NCBI GenBank assembly: GCA_035771175.1
Contig: CM069606.1
Location: forward strand, 32,298,316-32,362,315
Source: Paratinospora sagittata
Taxonomy: Eukaryota; Streptophyta; Magnoliopsida; Ranunculales; Menispermaceae
DNA length: 64,000 nt
Reading direction: 5' to 3'
In this document: positions 48,606-59,607 of the stretch, in pieces
How positions within the stretch are numbered: position 1 is the first letter of the stretch
Layout: the number at the start of each line of letters is the position of its first letter
Notes under the pieces: generated by a model
Database searches by the model: none
The model's input: only the letters and a program-made list of their open reading frames with translations
Told to the model about the DNA's origin: nothing
Position numbers and translations under genes: made by a program

Positions 48606-50540
48606 GTCTTCTATGGACGTGTTTTGTGGTAAATAAGCTTTTATCAAAAGATGACGATATTTCGATACGTTGCAAAGTTAACAGAGAATGTATTGTGATC
48701 TAGCTGTTCTCAAACGTTCCCTGTGAAGAACCCAAGTGTTTCTTCAACTTTGCATGTGCACTTTCGGCCCGGTTAGTTGTGACATTGCTGAAATGCATGA
48801 TCTCATTTATCCAAGCCGCCACAAATCTTTCCTTGTGGTTCAACAACCACTCATTGTATAAATAGAGAGTGAGCATAGGGTAAGCTTCATAAGATTTTGA
48901 AAACACTTTCTAATGCTCTTCATACTGCTCCTCTGTCTCTAAATCCACTAAACCATGCAACATGCCCATGAATTTCATATGGTCACTGCTATCTTTGAAC
49001 AACAGCTTTGATTTCACCAACACATTCTTGTTAATGTGCCAACTGCACAACAAATTTCTAACATTTGGAAAAACAATATTCACTGCATTCATTAGGGCCA
49101 ATTCTCTATCAGGAAGAAAAACCTTTGGTTGTGGCCACCCTTCTACCAGATCATTCAACTTCTCAAGTTCCCATATATAGCTCTCATGTTGCTCGTTCTC
49201 CAAAAATGCATGCGCCACTGAAAATGTGAGATGAGTTGATGTAATTATCTCAAGTAATGGATATCGATAGATATTCGTCTTATACGTGCAATCCATTATC
49301 AAAACTTTAGGAAAGCAACGTAACAAGTTGACCGATACTGGGTGTGTGTGTAAAACAACGCATGTACATGATCGGTGTTTCTGTCGGACTTGTGCCACTC
49401 GAAGTATTATTCTTCAGCTAACTTCGTCATCAAATATTGCATCTGAGACCTCCCACCATGTTCCAACAATTTATACTTGCTACGTGCATTGTAAATGGTC
49501 TTCAATGTAGATGCATTGCTTGCATCCCTTCGCTTCAGAGCATTTAGTATATCTCTAGGCCTTGCTTGACTCCTGCTCATATCCACAAGCATTTTCATCT
49601 CATACTTTGTCAGTCGGCCCACGTAAGAGTGCCCTTACATTTGATCAGCAGGTGGATGATTATGAGTGCCGCAATCCACTTTTCTCATCCAATCGTCATC
49701 AATGGCCAATTTTTGCCCCCGTAATAAGAATGGACAATTACACTTCTTCAATGAGGTTTCATTGACTTTCTTCTTCTTTGTGTTTTTCGAATTGTACACA
49801 CCGTACCTCTCACATGCAAGCTTGATTCTCGGTCGTTTACCCTTCGTCCCCTACATCCGAGCTCTTGATAACGATAACAAAACCATTTGCACGGCCTGCT
49901 TCCCTTGGCCATGCAATAAGTTCGGCCTTACTCTTAAACACAATATCAGTTGTGAACTCATCAGTGTAATCCCGAACTAACACCAAATCATTGCCAACAA
50001 TTTTGGATTCATCAAATCCCTCGTCATCCTGATGAATTACAACTCAATATTAGTATTACATACAAAATAAAACAAGAAAACAAAAAAAAACCCTTAGAAA
50101 AACACCAAAAAGTGTTTGGACAGAGCAAGGTCGGACAAAAGCGTTTGGTCCGACCTGTCAGAGTCGGACAGGAAATGTATTGTCCGATTCTAACAAGTCA
50201 GACATAACATTTACACTGATTTATTTTGTTTTGTCCGACCAATTTTGGAAGGACATTTTCTTGTGTGTCCAATCTATTATGGTCGGACACTCCACTTTCT
50301 ATCCGTCCATGATAAGTAGGACAGAACGATTCCGAAGACGATTTTCTAGGTTTCGAAACCCATTTCAACCCTTTTCCACTTCAATTTTAGGTTTGCTTTT
50401 GCATAAAAATAGTGTAGATACCAAATGCACATACCGTAGGGGATGAATAACGGCTTGAATCTCTTTCCATTGTAGGTCAAACGACTTGCATGATGGTGCA
50501 CACTTTGAACATTTCCCAAATGACTTGCAAACACTTCAAA
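48606..50540 (-). pseudogene. MULE transposase, N-terminal and catalytic part
   Basis: Exon 2 starts at about 50028 (acceptor CAG) with an acidic segment. It then has a FAR1-like zinc domain: ACERYGVYNSK, CNCPFLLRG and a C-x-T-H-N-H motif (about 49650-49830). The MULE DDE domain follows with VLIMDCTYKTNIYRYPLLE (first Asp), LPDRELALMNAV (second Asp) and a Glu in FLENEQHESYIWELEKL. LLCSWHINKNV and NRAESAHAKLKKHL complete the family pattern. TAA near 49408, a frameshift near 49350 and TAG near 48908 break it. A candidate first exon ends in FKPLFIPYG at a GT near 50432. Confidence 0.85.
50118..50335. promoter_or_regulatory. Right subterminal GTCGGAC motif cluster
   Basis: Roughly ten GTCGGAC, GTCCGAC or one-off variants lie within 220 bp in both orientations, for example GGTCGGACAA, GGTCCGACCT, AGTCGGACAGG, TGTCCGACCA and GGTCGGACAC. 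They lie in what would be an intron or the upstream region of the transposase gene. The left end of the MULE has a similar cluster. Function is inferred only from symmetry and density. Confidence 0.5.
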
Positions 50541-50832
50541 TCAAAAGAAACCACTTGCGAACAGTTGAAGACGTGCTTGTGATTCAAAAAATACACTAAA
50601 ATCACAAGATCGGAGATTGGGATTTGTTGGAGGGTTGAATAGTTTTAGGGTTTAGGGTAGGAGTTGAATGGTTGATGGATGGGTGAGAAGAGAGGTGGAA
50701 GGGTTTAAGGGGTTTAATAGGTGCCCTTTTTGGTAACTTTACATGAAGATTTTTTGGTCTTTTTACTTTTTACATGAGGTGGGTGAAGAGAGAGGAATGG
50801 GTGGGTGAAAATAGTAGGACCCAAATGGAAAA

Positions 50833-51206
50833 TACCCAAAATAATAGGATAAGGCACTTATATTAGCGTACCCCATTATTTTTGAATAAAAGTAAATGTC
50901 AATAAATATTGGACAATAAGCATGTTTGTTTACTCTATTTAGCCTCTACTTTTATTTTAAAATAAAATTCAGGCGGTGTCTCTAGCCAGTTTATGCACAC
51001 TTATGCATGGAGACCGTTTAACTTGAAAGGAGCACCACTAACGAAAAATAATGACATCTTATTCATTGGCATATAAGCATCCCACACACAGTCATGACAC
51101 AAAGACTTTGCCTTGACAAAGGTCGTGCCACCCCACCCCATCTATGCGGTAAAGATAAAAGTCTACCCAAAGATTCAAACCCGAGACCTCGTAGGTAGAA
51201 ATTCTT
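50833..51206. other. No gene seen
   Basis: Unique-looking AT-rich sequence between the MULE target site and the hAT-type element. Nothing recognisable. Confidence 0.4.
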
Positions 51207-51214
51207 CTTACTAC

Positions 51215-51731
51215 TAGAGGTGTACATGGGTTGGGTTAGGTCGGTTTGTGGTCAAAACTCAACCCAACCCAAACAGTTTGAGTTGGTAAATTTGAAACCC
51301 AACCCAACCCAAACAATTCAAGTTCGGTTTGGGTTGGGTTGTTAGATTGGGTTGGACGTGGACCTAATTTTGGTAACTTTGAATAATAATTCACCAAATA
51401 ATTGCCACAACGCAAATTGCTGTGGCCATTTTCTTTTACCTGATATTTACAATACGCTATTACTATGTTTTAGATTGGTGATTATGAAATAGGCTAAAAC
51501 TCTTTTTTTTTTAAAGGGCTAAAGCTCTAAATCATGAATTTGTAACTGTGAAATTTGTAACTTTGAGACTAATACTAGGATTTCGACTGAACGTCGGTTC
51601 GGGTTGGGTTACCTTGGTTCCTATGGGTTGAACCCAGGACCCAACACAAACCAATCAGATTGGATATTTTAGAACTCAACCCAACCCAAACAACCTATCG
51701 GTCGGGTTGATCAGGTTGATGAACTCCCCTA
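51215..51731. mobile_element. Non-autonomous hAT-type element (517 bp)
   Basis: The ends are TAGAGGTGTACATGG on the left and TAGGGGAGTTCATCA (reverse complement) on the right. The flanks CTTACTAC (51207-51214) and CTTCCTAC (51732-51739) match at seven of eight positions. The interior is rich in GGGTTGGGTT and AACCCAACCC words at both ends with an AT-rich centre, and has no coding capacity. The architecture parallels 4961-5492. Confidence 0.65.
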
Positions 51732-51739
51732 CTTCCTAC

Positions 51740-53933
51740 AACCCCCACCAAAATTTCTTACATATTCTTGTAGATATTATAGCACCACTTCAATAAAATA
51801 AAAAAAACTTACACAAAAGATAATTTTTTTTCTTTCTTATCTATGTTTTTCTTGGAGGTTCTACATATATATCATACAATATCATATATTATATATAAAA
51901 ACGGAGGACTTTTGCGTTAAGTTTTTTTAAAGGTAGTTTTAAACTTCAATCTCAAGATCTATCTTCTCTCTTTTGGTTTTGTTTGGTAGAAGTTTCTGCT
52001 AAAGGTTCTATTTTGACTTGTAGTAAGATTAAAATGTCATCTTATTTATATAGTACATGGATTCAAAAACAAGTTCTCACTATTTTGGTAGGTTTCTATT
52101 TTTTTTATTTTTTTTTATGCATGATTGGATGATTGGATGATTGGATCCAAAAATTAAAACAAAGTTTTATTACTATTCAATGATTGACCCTTTTCTTCGT
52201 TTAACCTTTCTCTTGTCTCACGTGCGTCGTGCTAAAGAAGGTTGCCTCTCTTTTTACAGTTGCTACTTGCCACTCATGTTTTGTTTCATCAATCTTCCAT
52301 GCGAAAATAAATGTTTGTTATTATCACAACAATGACATGACTTCTTTCACTTTAAATGTTGAGCCCACCATTATTCTTTTTGGTGCAACACATAGGATTA
52401 TAATAAAAATTAATTAAATATTTTTTAAACTTTATTTTTTTAAAATTACATTAAAAAGAACTAGTGATTGCTGGTTTTGTGAGACATTTTTTTTTTAAAG
52501 AAGAAGAAGGGAATCGCAACAAAAAAAAAAAATCAGCGCGGGATAATATGGTGGGTGAGTTTATTTTTAATCCTATCCAGCTTGGCTTCCAAACATGGAA
52601 ATATGATTAAAAATAATCTTATTTCATCCTATCCCCTTAACAAACGCATCCTTTGAGATACAAAACTTTGTAGCAACAAAATCAATCCCGTTCGATTTTC
52701 TTTCCTTTAACATTGTATTGAAGCAAAAGAAATTGCTAATAAAAGAGATTTAGCATTGAATATTTGAGATTTTTTAAATACTAGTTTGGCCATGTGTTAA
52801 ATATGTAATTTAGTTTTTTTTAACCTTAATTTAGGTTATTTTTTAAGTGTTTTAATAGTGTCCAAAGTTATAATAATCAAACTTATAAAACTAATTTAAA
52901 ACAAAGAGATAAGAGATTAAGACAAAATGAAGCTTACATGAATAGGATGTTGTTATCTAACTAATGAGATTTCAAGACCTTACTTTTTTTTGTGAAAATA
53001 TGATCAAGTGCATTATTTTGAAATAAAAAACTTATAATTACAACAGTTTTAAAACTTATGTATGAGTTAGTTTAATGGATATCTTTTTTTGATAAAAATA
53101 ATTTATCAAACAAGATAAAAAATTTAAGAAATATGAATATATTTTCTTATATATATTGTTCTACTTCTATCATAATTCAAAAGACTAATGAGATAATTGG
53201 TTATTTATTCTCTTACAGTGAATATACCTCCACTAACTACTTGAGATCGATCTTCGTGGATGACTGACACGAGGGGGGAAATACTGAAATACAAAACTCT
53301 CAATTGAAATCATTATAGATATGTAATGGTGAGGTTTTAGTAAAAATTTCTAGAGGATATTAAATATTCACTATTAAATTTGATAATATGATTTGATCTA
53401 GAATTTATGAAAAGCAAATAAAATAACATTTTACATTTGTGAATAATTTCTAAATCATAGATAAATTGATTTTTAAACATAAAATTTGATATATTTGTGC
53501 TCCTCAATCTAGATAAAGAGATTACTTATTATAATTACTACTTATGAGTTTCATAGTTGTAGTAAAATTAATTTTATTTATTTGTACCAGTGACTATAGC
53601 TAAAATAAGCGTGTTTGTGTAAAGGGTTATAATTGTTGATGATATGATAGCAGTCTCTACATATATATATTAGCTTTTGATTTAATCAACAAATCGAGTC
53701 CTCAGGCTAAGTGGTGGAGTCACATGTAATAAACAAAGTCTCACTTAAGAATCATTCTTCTAAACCAGCAAGTTGCCTCTCGTTCACTGTTTATAGGTAC
53801 TTGGGACAAGATTTGTCTAGCTAAACTAGATCAATTGCTAGACAGATCAGAGATAAAAAATAGTAGATCGAGGCTAGGGTATCATTCTGTGTCCTTAAGA
53901 CAATTTTATCTACTAACGGTCTATGACTAGGGG
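51740..53933. other. AT-rich intergenic sequence without genes
   Basis: About 2.2 kb with no supported gene, RNA or element boundary. Short ORFs in it have no recognisable motif. Confidence 0.4.
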
Positions 53934-54042
53934 TGTAACGCCCCGTACGTCTAGTCACACTTTTATGTTGACTTGTATATATTGTCAGACATATTTATAT
54001 GTGTATACATAAGCAGATGGTTGTGAACTGTTGTATTTGTAT
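53934..54042 (+). mobile_element. LTR 5' end fragment
   Basis: TGTAACGCCCCGTACGTCTAG and the following TGTTGACTTGTATATATTGTCAGAC resemble the first 100 bp of the solo LTR at 46053 (TGTAACACCCCGTGTG, then GTTGACTAATACGTATTGTCAGGC). Only about 110 bp remain before the copy C solo LTR, and no clear continuation follows it, so this is a truncated fragment. Confidence 0.6.
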
Positions 54043-54047
54043 GCATC

Positions 54048-57010
54048 TGTGGCGACCCCGCGCCCCGGACCACCAACCCCACAGGGAATGGCATGCGGAA
54101 TGCCGGGGCGGGACGCCCGGCGTAGGCATCTCCGACCACTCCTCAACTCCCGTGAGGTGGTTGAGACCCTACGAGCCTTATCTCAAACAACGACATAATA
54201 TCAAAAGGTACTAAACAAAACTACCCACTGTATTAATCATCAAAGACGAGATAATCCATAAAAATGAACCATAAATAAAATCATAATTCCTACAGTCCAT
54301 TAAAAATTGACATACACATAAAGTCCAAAATTGTGGGTACAAATAAAAAAAACCGTCATGTGCCCACATGGTCTATCTAGCAAGTCCCAACTCACCCATA
54401 CTAAAATGTGGTAAGCATTATAATTACATAATCCAAAATATAATACTTCATAATATAAAACACAATTCAATCAAAATGCCTCTCAACTCACATAGAGGAC
54501 TTGGATTCTCTCGCAGGCAAGGCCCTCAAGATATGACTACTCCCTTGCCCTTATTCGGGACAGAAGGACCTGAAAGAGGAAAATGAGGGTGAGCCAACGA
54601 TGCCCAGTGAATAGAATTCAAATATGCTATCAATACTCATCAATAAAAACCATGTATGCATGTCAATGTGTAGCATGATTAAAAGCTCATAACATATAGA
54701 TATCAAGCATTTATAATAAGTTCGATGCAAGTAAAAGTTTATCAATTTGGATCCACATTCCACATGCCTTGGGTTACTAGTCCACGTCTATTTCGCCGTG
54801 CCGTTGATCCCAATCATGTTTACTTGGGTTACTAGTCCACGTCTATTTCACCGTGCCGTTGATCCCAATCATTTCCTTCTTAAAACCCTCCTATGACAAG
54901 GTCAAGTCCCCCTATTAGCCAGATAGATGGGCCCAACCAAAGTCATAAGGTTTTCTCAAATCAATGCATCATTCAAAACATTAGAACACATTCATGCTTT
55001 CAACATACAATATATATAAGTGATATGATGACATAAATGATATAATCATAAGTGAAGCCTACTCACAACCAAGCCTCGCGAGAGTACTTAACCACACACG
55101 ATCACCAAACCGAATCAACCCAAATCAAGATCCTGAAACATTCATCAATATCCTACCATACATCAATTTCTATGCTCAATTACATAGACATTACAAATCA
55201 ACCCTAAATCAGCCCACATATAATTAATAGGCCTAAATCCCATTTAATCCCATCATTCAACTCAAATCACATGACTTAGGCCTCTAATGCATAGTTCTCA
55301 TTCATAAACCATTCTATTAATCAAAAATACTGATTTTCAATTCCTTAGGCATAAACATGTCCAAATTTGGGTCACTTGATCACAAGTAGGCCTAACCCAT
55401 GATATGGTCACAACCACCAAATCAGTAGCATAATCAACTCTAATCATGCTTAATTAAACATAAGTTGCATCAATTCAATGATTCTAGGCCAAAAGCATCA
55501 AAAGCCCTAAAATATGAAATTTTCCATACTTAGGCCCTATTGTCGATTTACACTAGGTCACCATGTTCAGCCATGTATATCACTGATTTTGCATCATGGG
55601 TTCATCAACAATGGCAACTAGGTCAACATAGTTGACATGCAAGCTATTTGGAAAGGTCTAAGTTCATATTCTAAATGTAGGTCTAATACAACCAACCCTA
55701 CCAATTCTTCACATGTATTATTCTGTTCAGATGTATCAATCTACCAACAGAAATATGTAATCACAAAATCAACCGTACAGATTGAAGTATGTGAAGAAAC
55801 AAACCTTCTGTCCAAATATCAGCCCAATCCAACGGTGGACCGAAAAGATATGTATCTTTGATGAGCAAGTGTCTAATCAGACAGTTTCTCCTTTCCTGCT
55901 GCAAATACCCAAACTCAGATGGCTATATCACACAAAATAATTAACGTATAAATATTTCCACCGTTCAGAATACAGAAATATCTGTTGTAAACTACATACT
56001 CAAATTTGATATCCATCCAACGGTACGTTGAGGAGATCTACAAGTTTTACCGAAACGGAACGAGAAACCCAGAAATTCCGACCAGCTTTGTTTCAGAGGT
56101 TATATCTCTTAGCACAAGCTTTTAATTACGATCTCCACCGTTCAGAATGTATAAATATCAGTTATAAACTACATACCCAAATTTGATAACCATCTAACGG
56201 TAGATTTAGGAGATCTATAAGTTTGAGCGAAACAGTGCGAGAAATCCAGACTTTCCGGCCAGCTTTGTTTGAGAGGTTAGATCTCTCAGAAGAAACCTCT
56301 GATCAAGATCTCCACAGACCAGAATGAAGAACCATAAGCTACGAACGTGCTGACAAAATTTGAGCTCAATCTGACCGTAAATTCCAAAGATCCACTTCTT
56401 TGATGAAAATCTCGCAGGGTTCTTACTCCTGCAACTCTCTCCTTCTTTCTCTTCTTCTTTCCTTTCTCTTCTTTTCTTTCTCTTCTTCTTTCTTTTCTCT
56501 CCACTCACCTCTTTCTAGCACTTCCTTGATTCCCTCCTTGATTCTCTCCTTGATTCTCTCCTTGTTTTCCTCTCCTTGGTCCCCTCCACTCATTCTAGCA
56601 CTTCCTTGAAGAAGACAAGTGGGCATTGGACACTTGTCCACTTTCATGCACCAACCTTCACATGTGTTGGTCTCATACTACCCATACCATCCACATGTAT
56701 TTTAAATGTCCAATCCATTTAATACACCAAATCTTCAATTTCATTTATCCTTTTATTCCATCAATCCTAACCCATATCAATTCATGGTTTAATGAGCCCA
56801 TGCATAAATAATAACATATGCATTAAACTTTAATTTAACATGACTCATATACAATTTATGATACAAATATTTATATACATTATCAAGCATTAACTATACA
56901 AACATTAAACAATCATCAAACAAACACCAAACATATCAAGGCAACACATAGAGTTTGGGCAAAACACAATTGGGTTATGGGCTAGATGAAATAATTTTCG
57001 GGGCGTCACA
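54048..57010 (-). mobile_element. Solo LTR, copy C (2963 bp)
   Basis: TGTGGCGACCCC at 54048 and GGGGCGTCACA ending at 57010 are the termini. The flanks are GCATC at 54043-54047 and 57011-57015, a perfect 5-bp target duplication. It aligns with copy B for most of its length and with copy A at the GC-rich end. A 65-bp unit is duplicated at about 54770-54870. The 55960-56280 part has the ATCCAACGGT..G.T.GAGGAGATCTA block duplicated, relative to copy B. No internal region is present. Confidence 0.92.
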
Positions 57011-57015
57011 GCATC

Positions 57016-58192
57016 CTAGTGGCGTAGGTAGGGATGGCAATTTGGCCTAGTAGGGTCGGCCCGGCCCAGCCCATCCGAGCCAAAGAATATTCAAGTTAGG
57101 CTTAAAAAATTGTTGAGCCGGGTCGAGCCTATATAAAAAAGTCTTGGCCCAAACCTAACCCAAAAAATAGTGGACCAAGCCTTTTGGCCAGGACTTAATA
57201 TCGAGCCTTTGGACTGGACTTTTGGACCACCATCGTAACCAAATACATATTTTAAGATTAGATTAATTATAATAAAATATAAAATTTTAGTTCAATAATT
57301 AAATAAAACATACAAATGAAAATTATTATTTATTAATTTTCAAATAAATAACAAATAATTTTCAAATATTACAACAAATTTCCAAATAAACAAAAAAAAA
57401 TTCTAAACCTAAAACTTTCTAATTTACTATGAAATTCTAAATATTAGAATATTATAACAAATTTTCAAACACTACATTACAACTTATTATTACAAATTAA
57501 ATAAAGAATGTGTTTGTATGTATAATATATTCTCTAATTATATAACACTCTTGAATCTTAATTATGTTTTGTTTTGGTCATTTTATACTCTTATTATATA
57601 CTATATATACTCTAATTAAAAAATAGACTAGGTATGTGGATTATTTGTTTTATTTAATTTATCTTAAATATGTGTTGATTTATTCTAATCGTTACAATGA
57701 GTGAATTTATATAAGTAGTTTGATAATGTCTTTCTTACATAATTGTAGCCCAACCCATATATTATAATTTAGTTAAATTCATTATATATTTATATCTAGC
57801 CCTACATATTTTTAGAGAGTATACTTAATAAAACATACTTGGTAAAGTTTTCTTCTTTTTTTGTTTTTTTTTAAGAGAGTATACTTAATAAAGTTAAAAT
57901 GCAGCAAAATAAAAAGGACACAATATAATATAAACTGTGTATATATATATATATATAATCTTAGGTAATTATATGTACTCTTTTTTCGTATTATATACTT
58001 AATTAAACATACTCTTAATAATGTATGTATAATATAAATATATACCCTTAATTATATAACACTCTTGACTTAATTAAATATATATTACACACACTTTATA
58101 TACTCTTAATTGTAATCACTAATAACACACTTGAATACTTGATTATGTTTTTTTTTTTGATCATTTTGAGTGGACTAGAATAAGGATCAGGA
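57016..58192. other. AT-rich sequence without genes
   Basis: It begins with GGGATGGCAATTTGGCC and GGCCCGGCCCAGCCC words typical of another hAT-type element, whose right end I could not find. The rest is very AT-rich with ATATAT runs near 57940. No gene. Confidence 0.4.
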
Positions 58193-58197
58193 ATATG

Positions 58198-59602
58198 TGT
58201 AACACCCTAGGTTTACACACACACAAAAAAAAAAAGAAAATTGTTCAGGCAGACATGCCTGAACGTCCGGGCACTTGCCCGAAGTTCGGGCGCCAAATTT
58301 TCTATATAAACAACCCTCCCCCTCCTCATTTTTCACACCAAAATCACTTCTCCTGGTGATTTTCCTTCTCTCTTTCACTCATTTTGAGTTTTTGTCTTCT
58401 CTTTTGAGACTCTCTTTCCAAGACTCTCTGTGCGGTGCAACGCGGTTCTACCCAGGGGAAGGCGCCAGTTCTAAAAGGAGTTTTTATCTGAAGGTGGGGA
58501 ACGAAACATAGGTTTGCGTATCTTATAACTTTTATTAAAGTTTGCATTCATTTATCATTATGTCTACTATTCATTTACACTGCATTATTGCGTATAATGT
58601 TTATACTGTCATACTTATACCTGTATAATTGGAGTTCATGTATTACACTGTTGTTATGCCGGATTAGTGGTCAATCTGGCTCAACCAGACTCAGTCTTGT
58701 CCTCAGTAACTTTAAATAGTAAACGGGAGGCAGTGTGCTGCTCTAGACGATTGGTATTTAAGTAAACCTCGTGTCTCACCTCTCAACTGGAGATTGATCT
58801 GGTTGGTCTTATTTGAAAGCTATTAGCTTATACAAGTAATACTGAATGTCCTAACCGTGCACGTAGTGATTCCGACCATGAGAAGGATCACCAGACGTTG
58901 CCAAATCCTGTCTAAATGTTAAGTAAAGACCAGACCAGTTCATGCATTGGCATCATACATAGCACCACCTAGGGACGTATGTGGTTTATGATTCATAGAA
59001 TAGTTAGAAGCGATGCTCGCTATTCATTATATTTCTCTGGAGAGGGACGTACAATGAGAACCTGGCTACTCCTGGGGAGGGACATCAGTACGTGAATCCA
59101 GAGCGTCGTTCCTGAGGAGAGACGTACAATGAGAACCCGGCTACTCCTGGGAAGGGACATCTGTACATGAACTCAGGCGATGTACAATCATCAAACCAAT
59201 ATGAGACGGTGTCATGCATACATACATGTTGGATTGATTATGATGCTCTGATGTGTATTTAAGATATTTGATTATGAAGTTTGCTTTATTAATTGTTATA
59301 TTCACGAACTATTTTACCCACTAAGCGTGTAGCTCACCCCGTTGTTATCCAATTTTTCACAGGAGATTAGGGTGGACTGGGTGCAGGTTTTTGGCCCACA
59401 TTTTGTACCCTTTGTATTATTCATTGGGGATTTTGGGAGAATGTTCCCTTAACTATTTCATGTACAAATATATTCTAAATTTAATGAAATCAGACTTGTA
59501 CTTAACTATGCCTCCACGCACTCTGTTATTATCGTTATAATGCATTCGCGCCCCGTCCGTGAGTGTCCCGCCGGTTTAGGGGCGTCTGGGCGGCGTGTGA
59601 CA
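58198..59602 (+). mobile_element. Solo LTR of a different family (1405 bp)
   Basis: It starts TGTAACACCCTAGG at 58198 and ends GGCGGCGTGTGACA at 59602. The flanks are ATATG at 58193-58197 and 59603-59607, a perfect 5-bp target duplication. A TATA-like TATATAAAC lies at 58303. About 59035-59165 contains two copies of a ~75-bp unit (GAGAACC.GGCTACTCCTGG). The ORFs in it have no motif. Confidence 0.92.
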
Positions 59603-59607
59603 ATATG

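Larger units (their letters stand above)
30274..50822. mobile_element. 20.5-kb Mutator-like element with nested retrotransposons
   Basis: The perfect 10-bp duplication AAATGGAAAA lies at 30264-30273 and 50823-50832. Immediately inside, the left end reads GGTCGGGCTATTTTCACC and the right end reverse-complements to GGGTCCTACTATTTTCACC; both continue into (T/C)ACC and TTCACCCACC words. A 9-11-bp TSD is the Mutator hallmark. Removing the gypsy complex (31726 to about 44345) and the solo LTR with its TSD (46053-48605) leaves about 5.4 kb. That core holds a plus-strand PMD gene and a minus-strand transposase gene in convergent order. Both genes are mutated, so the copy is not autonomous now. Confidence 0.88.

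Noticed and set aside
51230..51720. Interstitial telomeric repeat
   Set aside because: GGGTTGGGTT words are irregular, not TTTAGGG, and lie within an hAT-type element bounded by near-identical 8-bp flanks.
56215..56647. Lysine/glutamate-rich minus-strand ORFs
   Set aside because: Translation of a CT-rich microsatellite-like tract within a solo LTR; low complexity, no homologous ORF in copy B.
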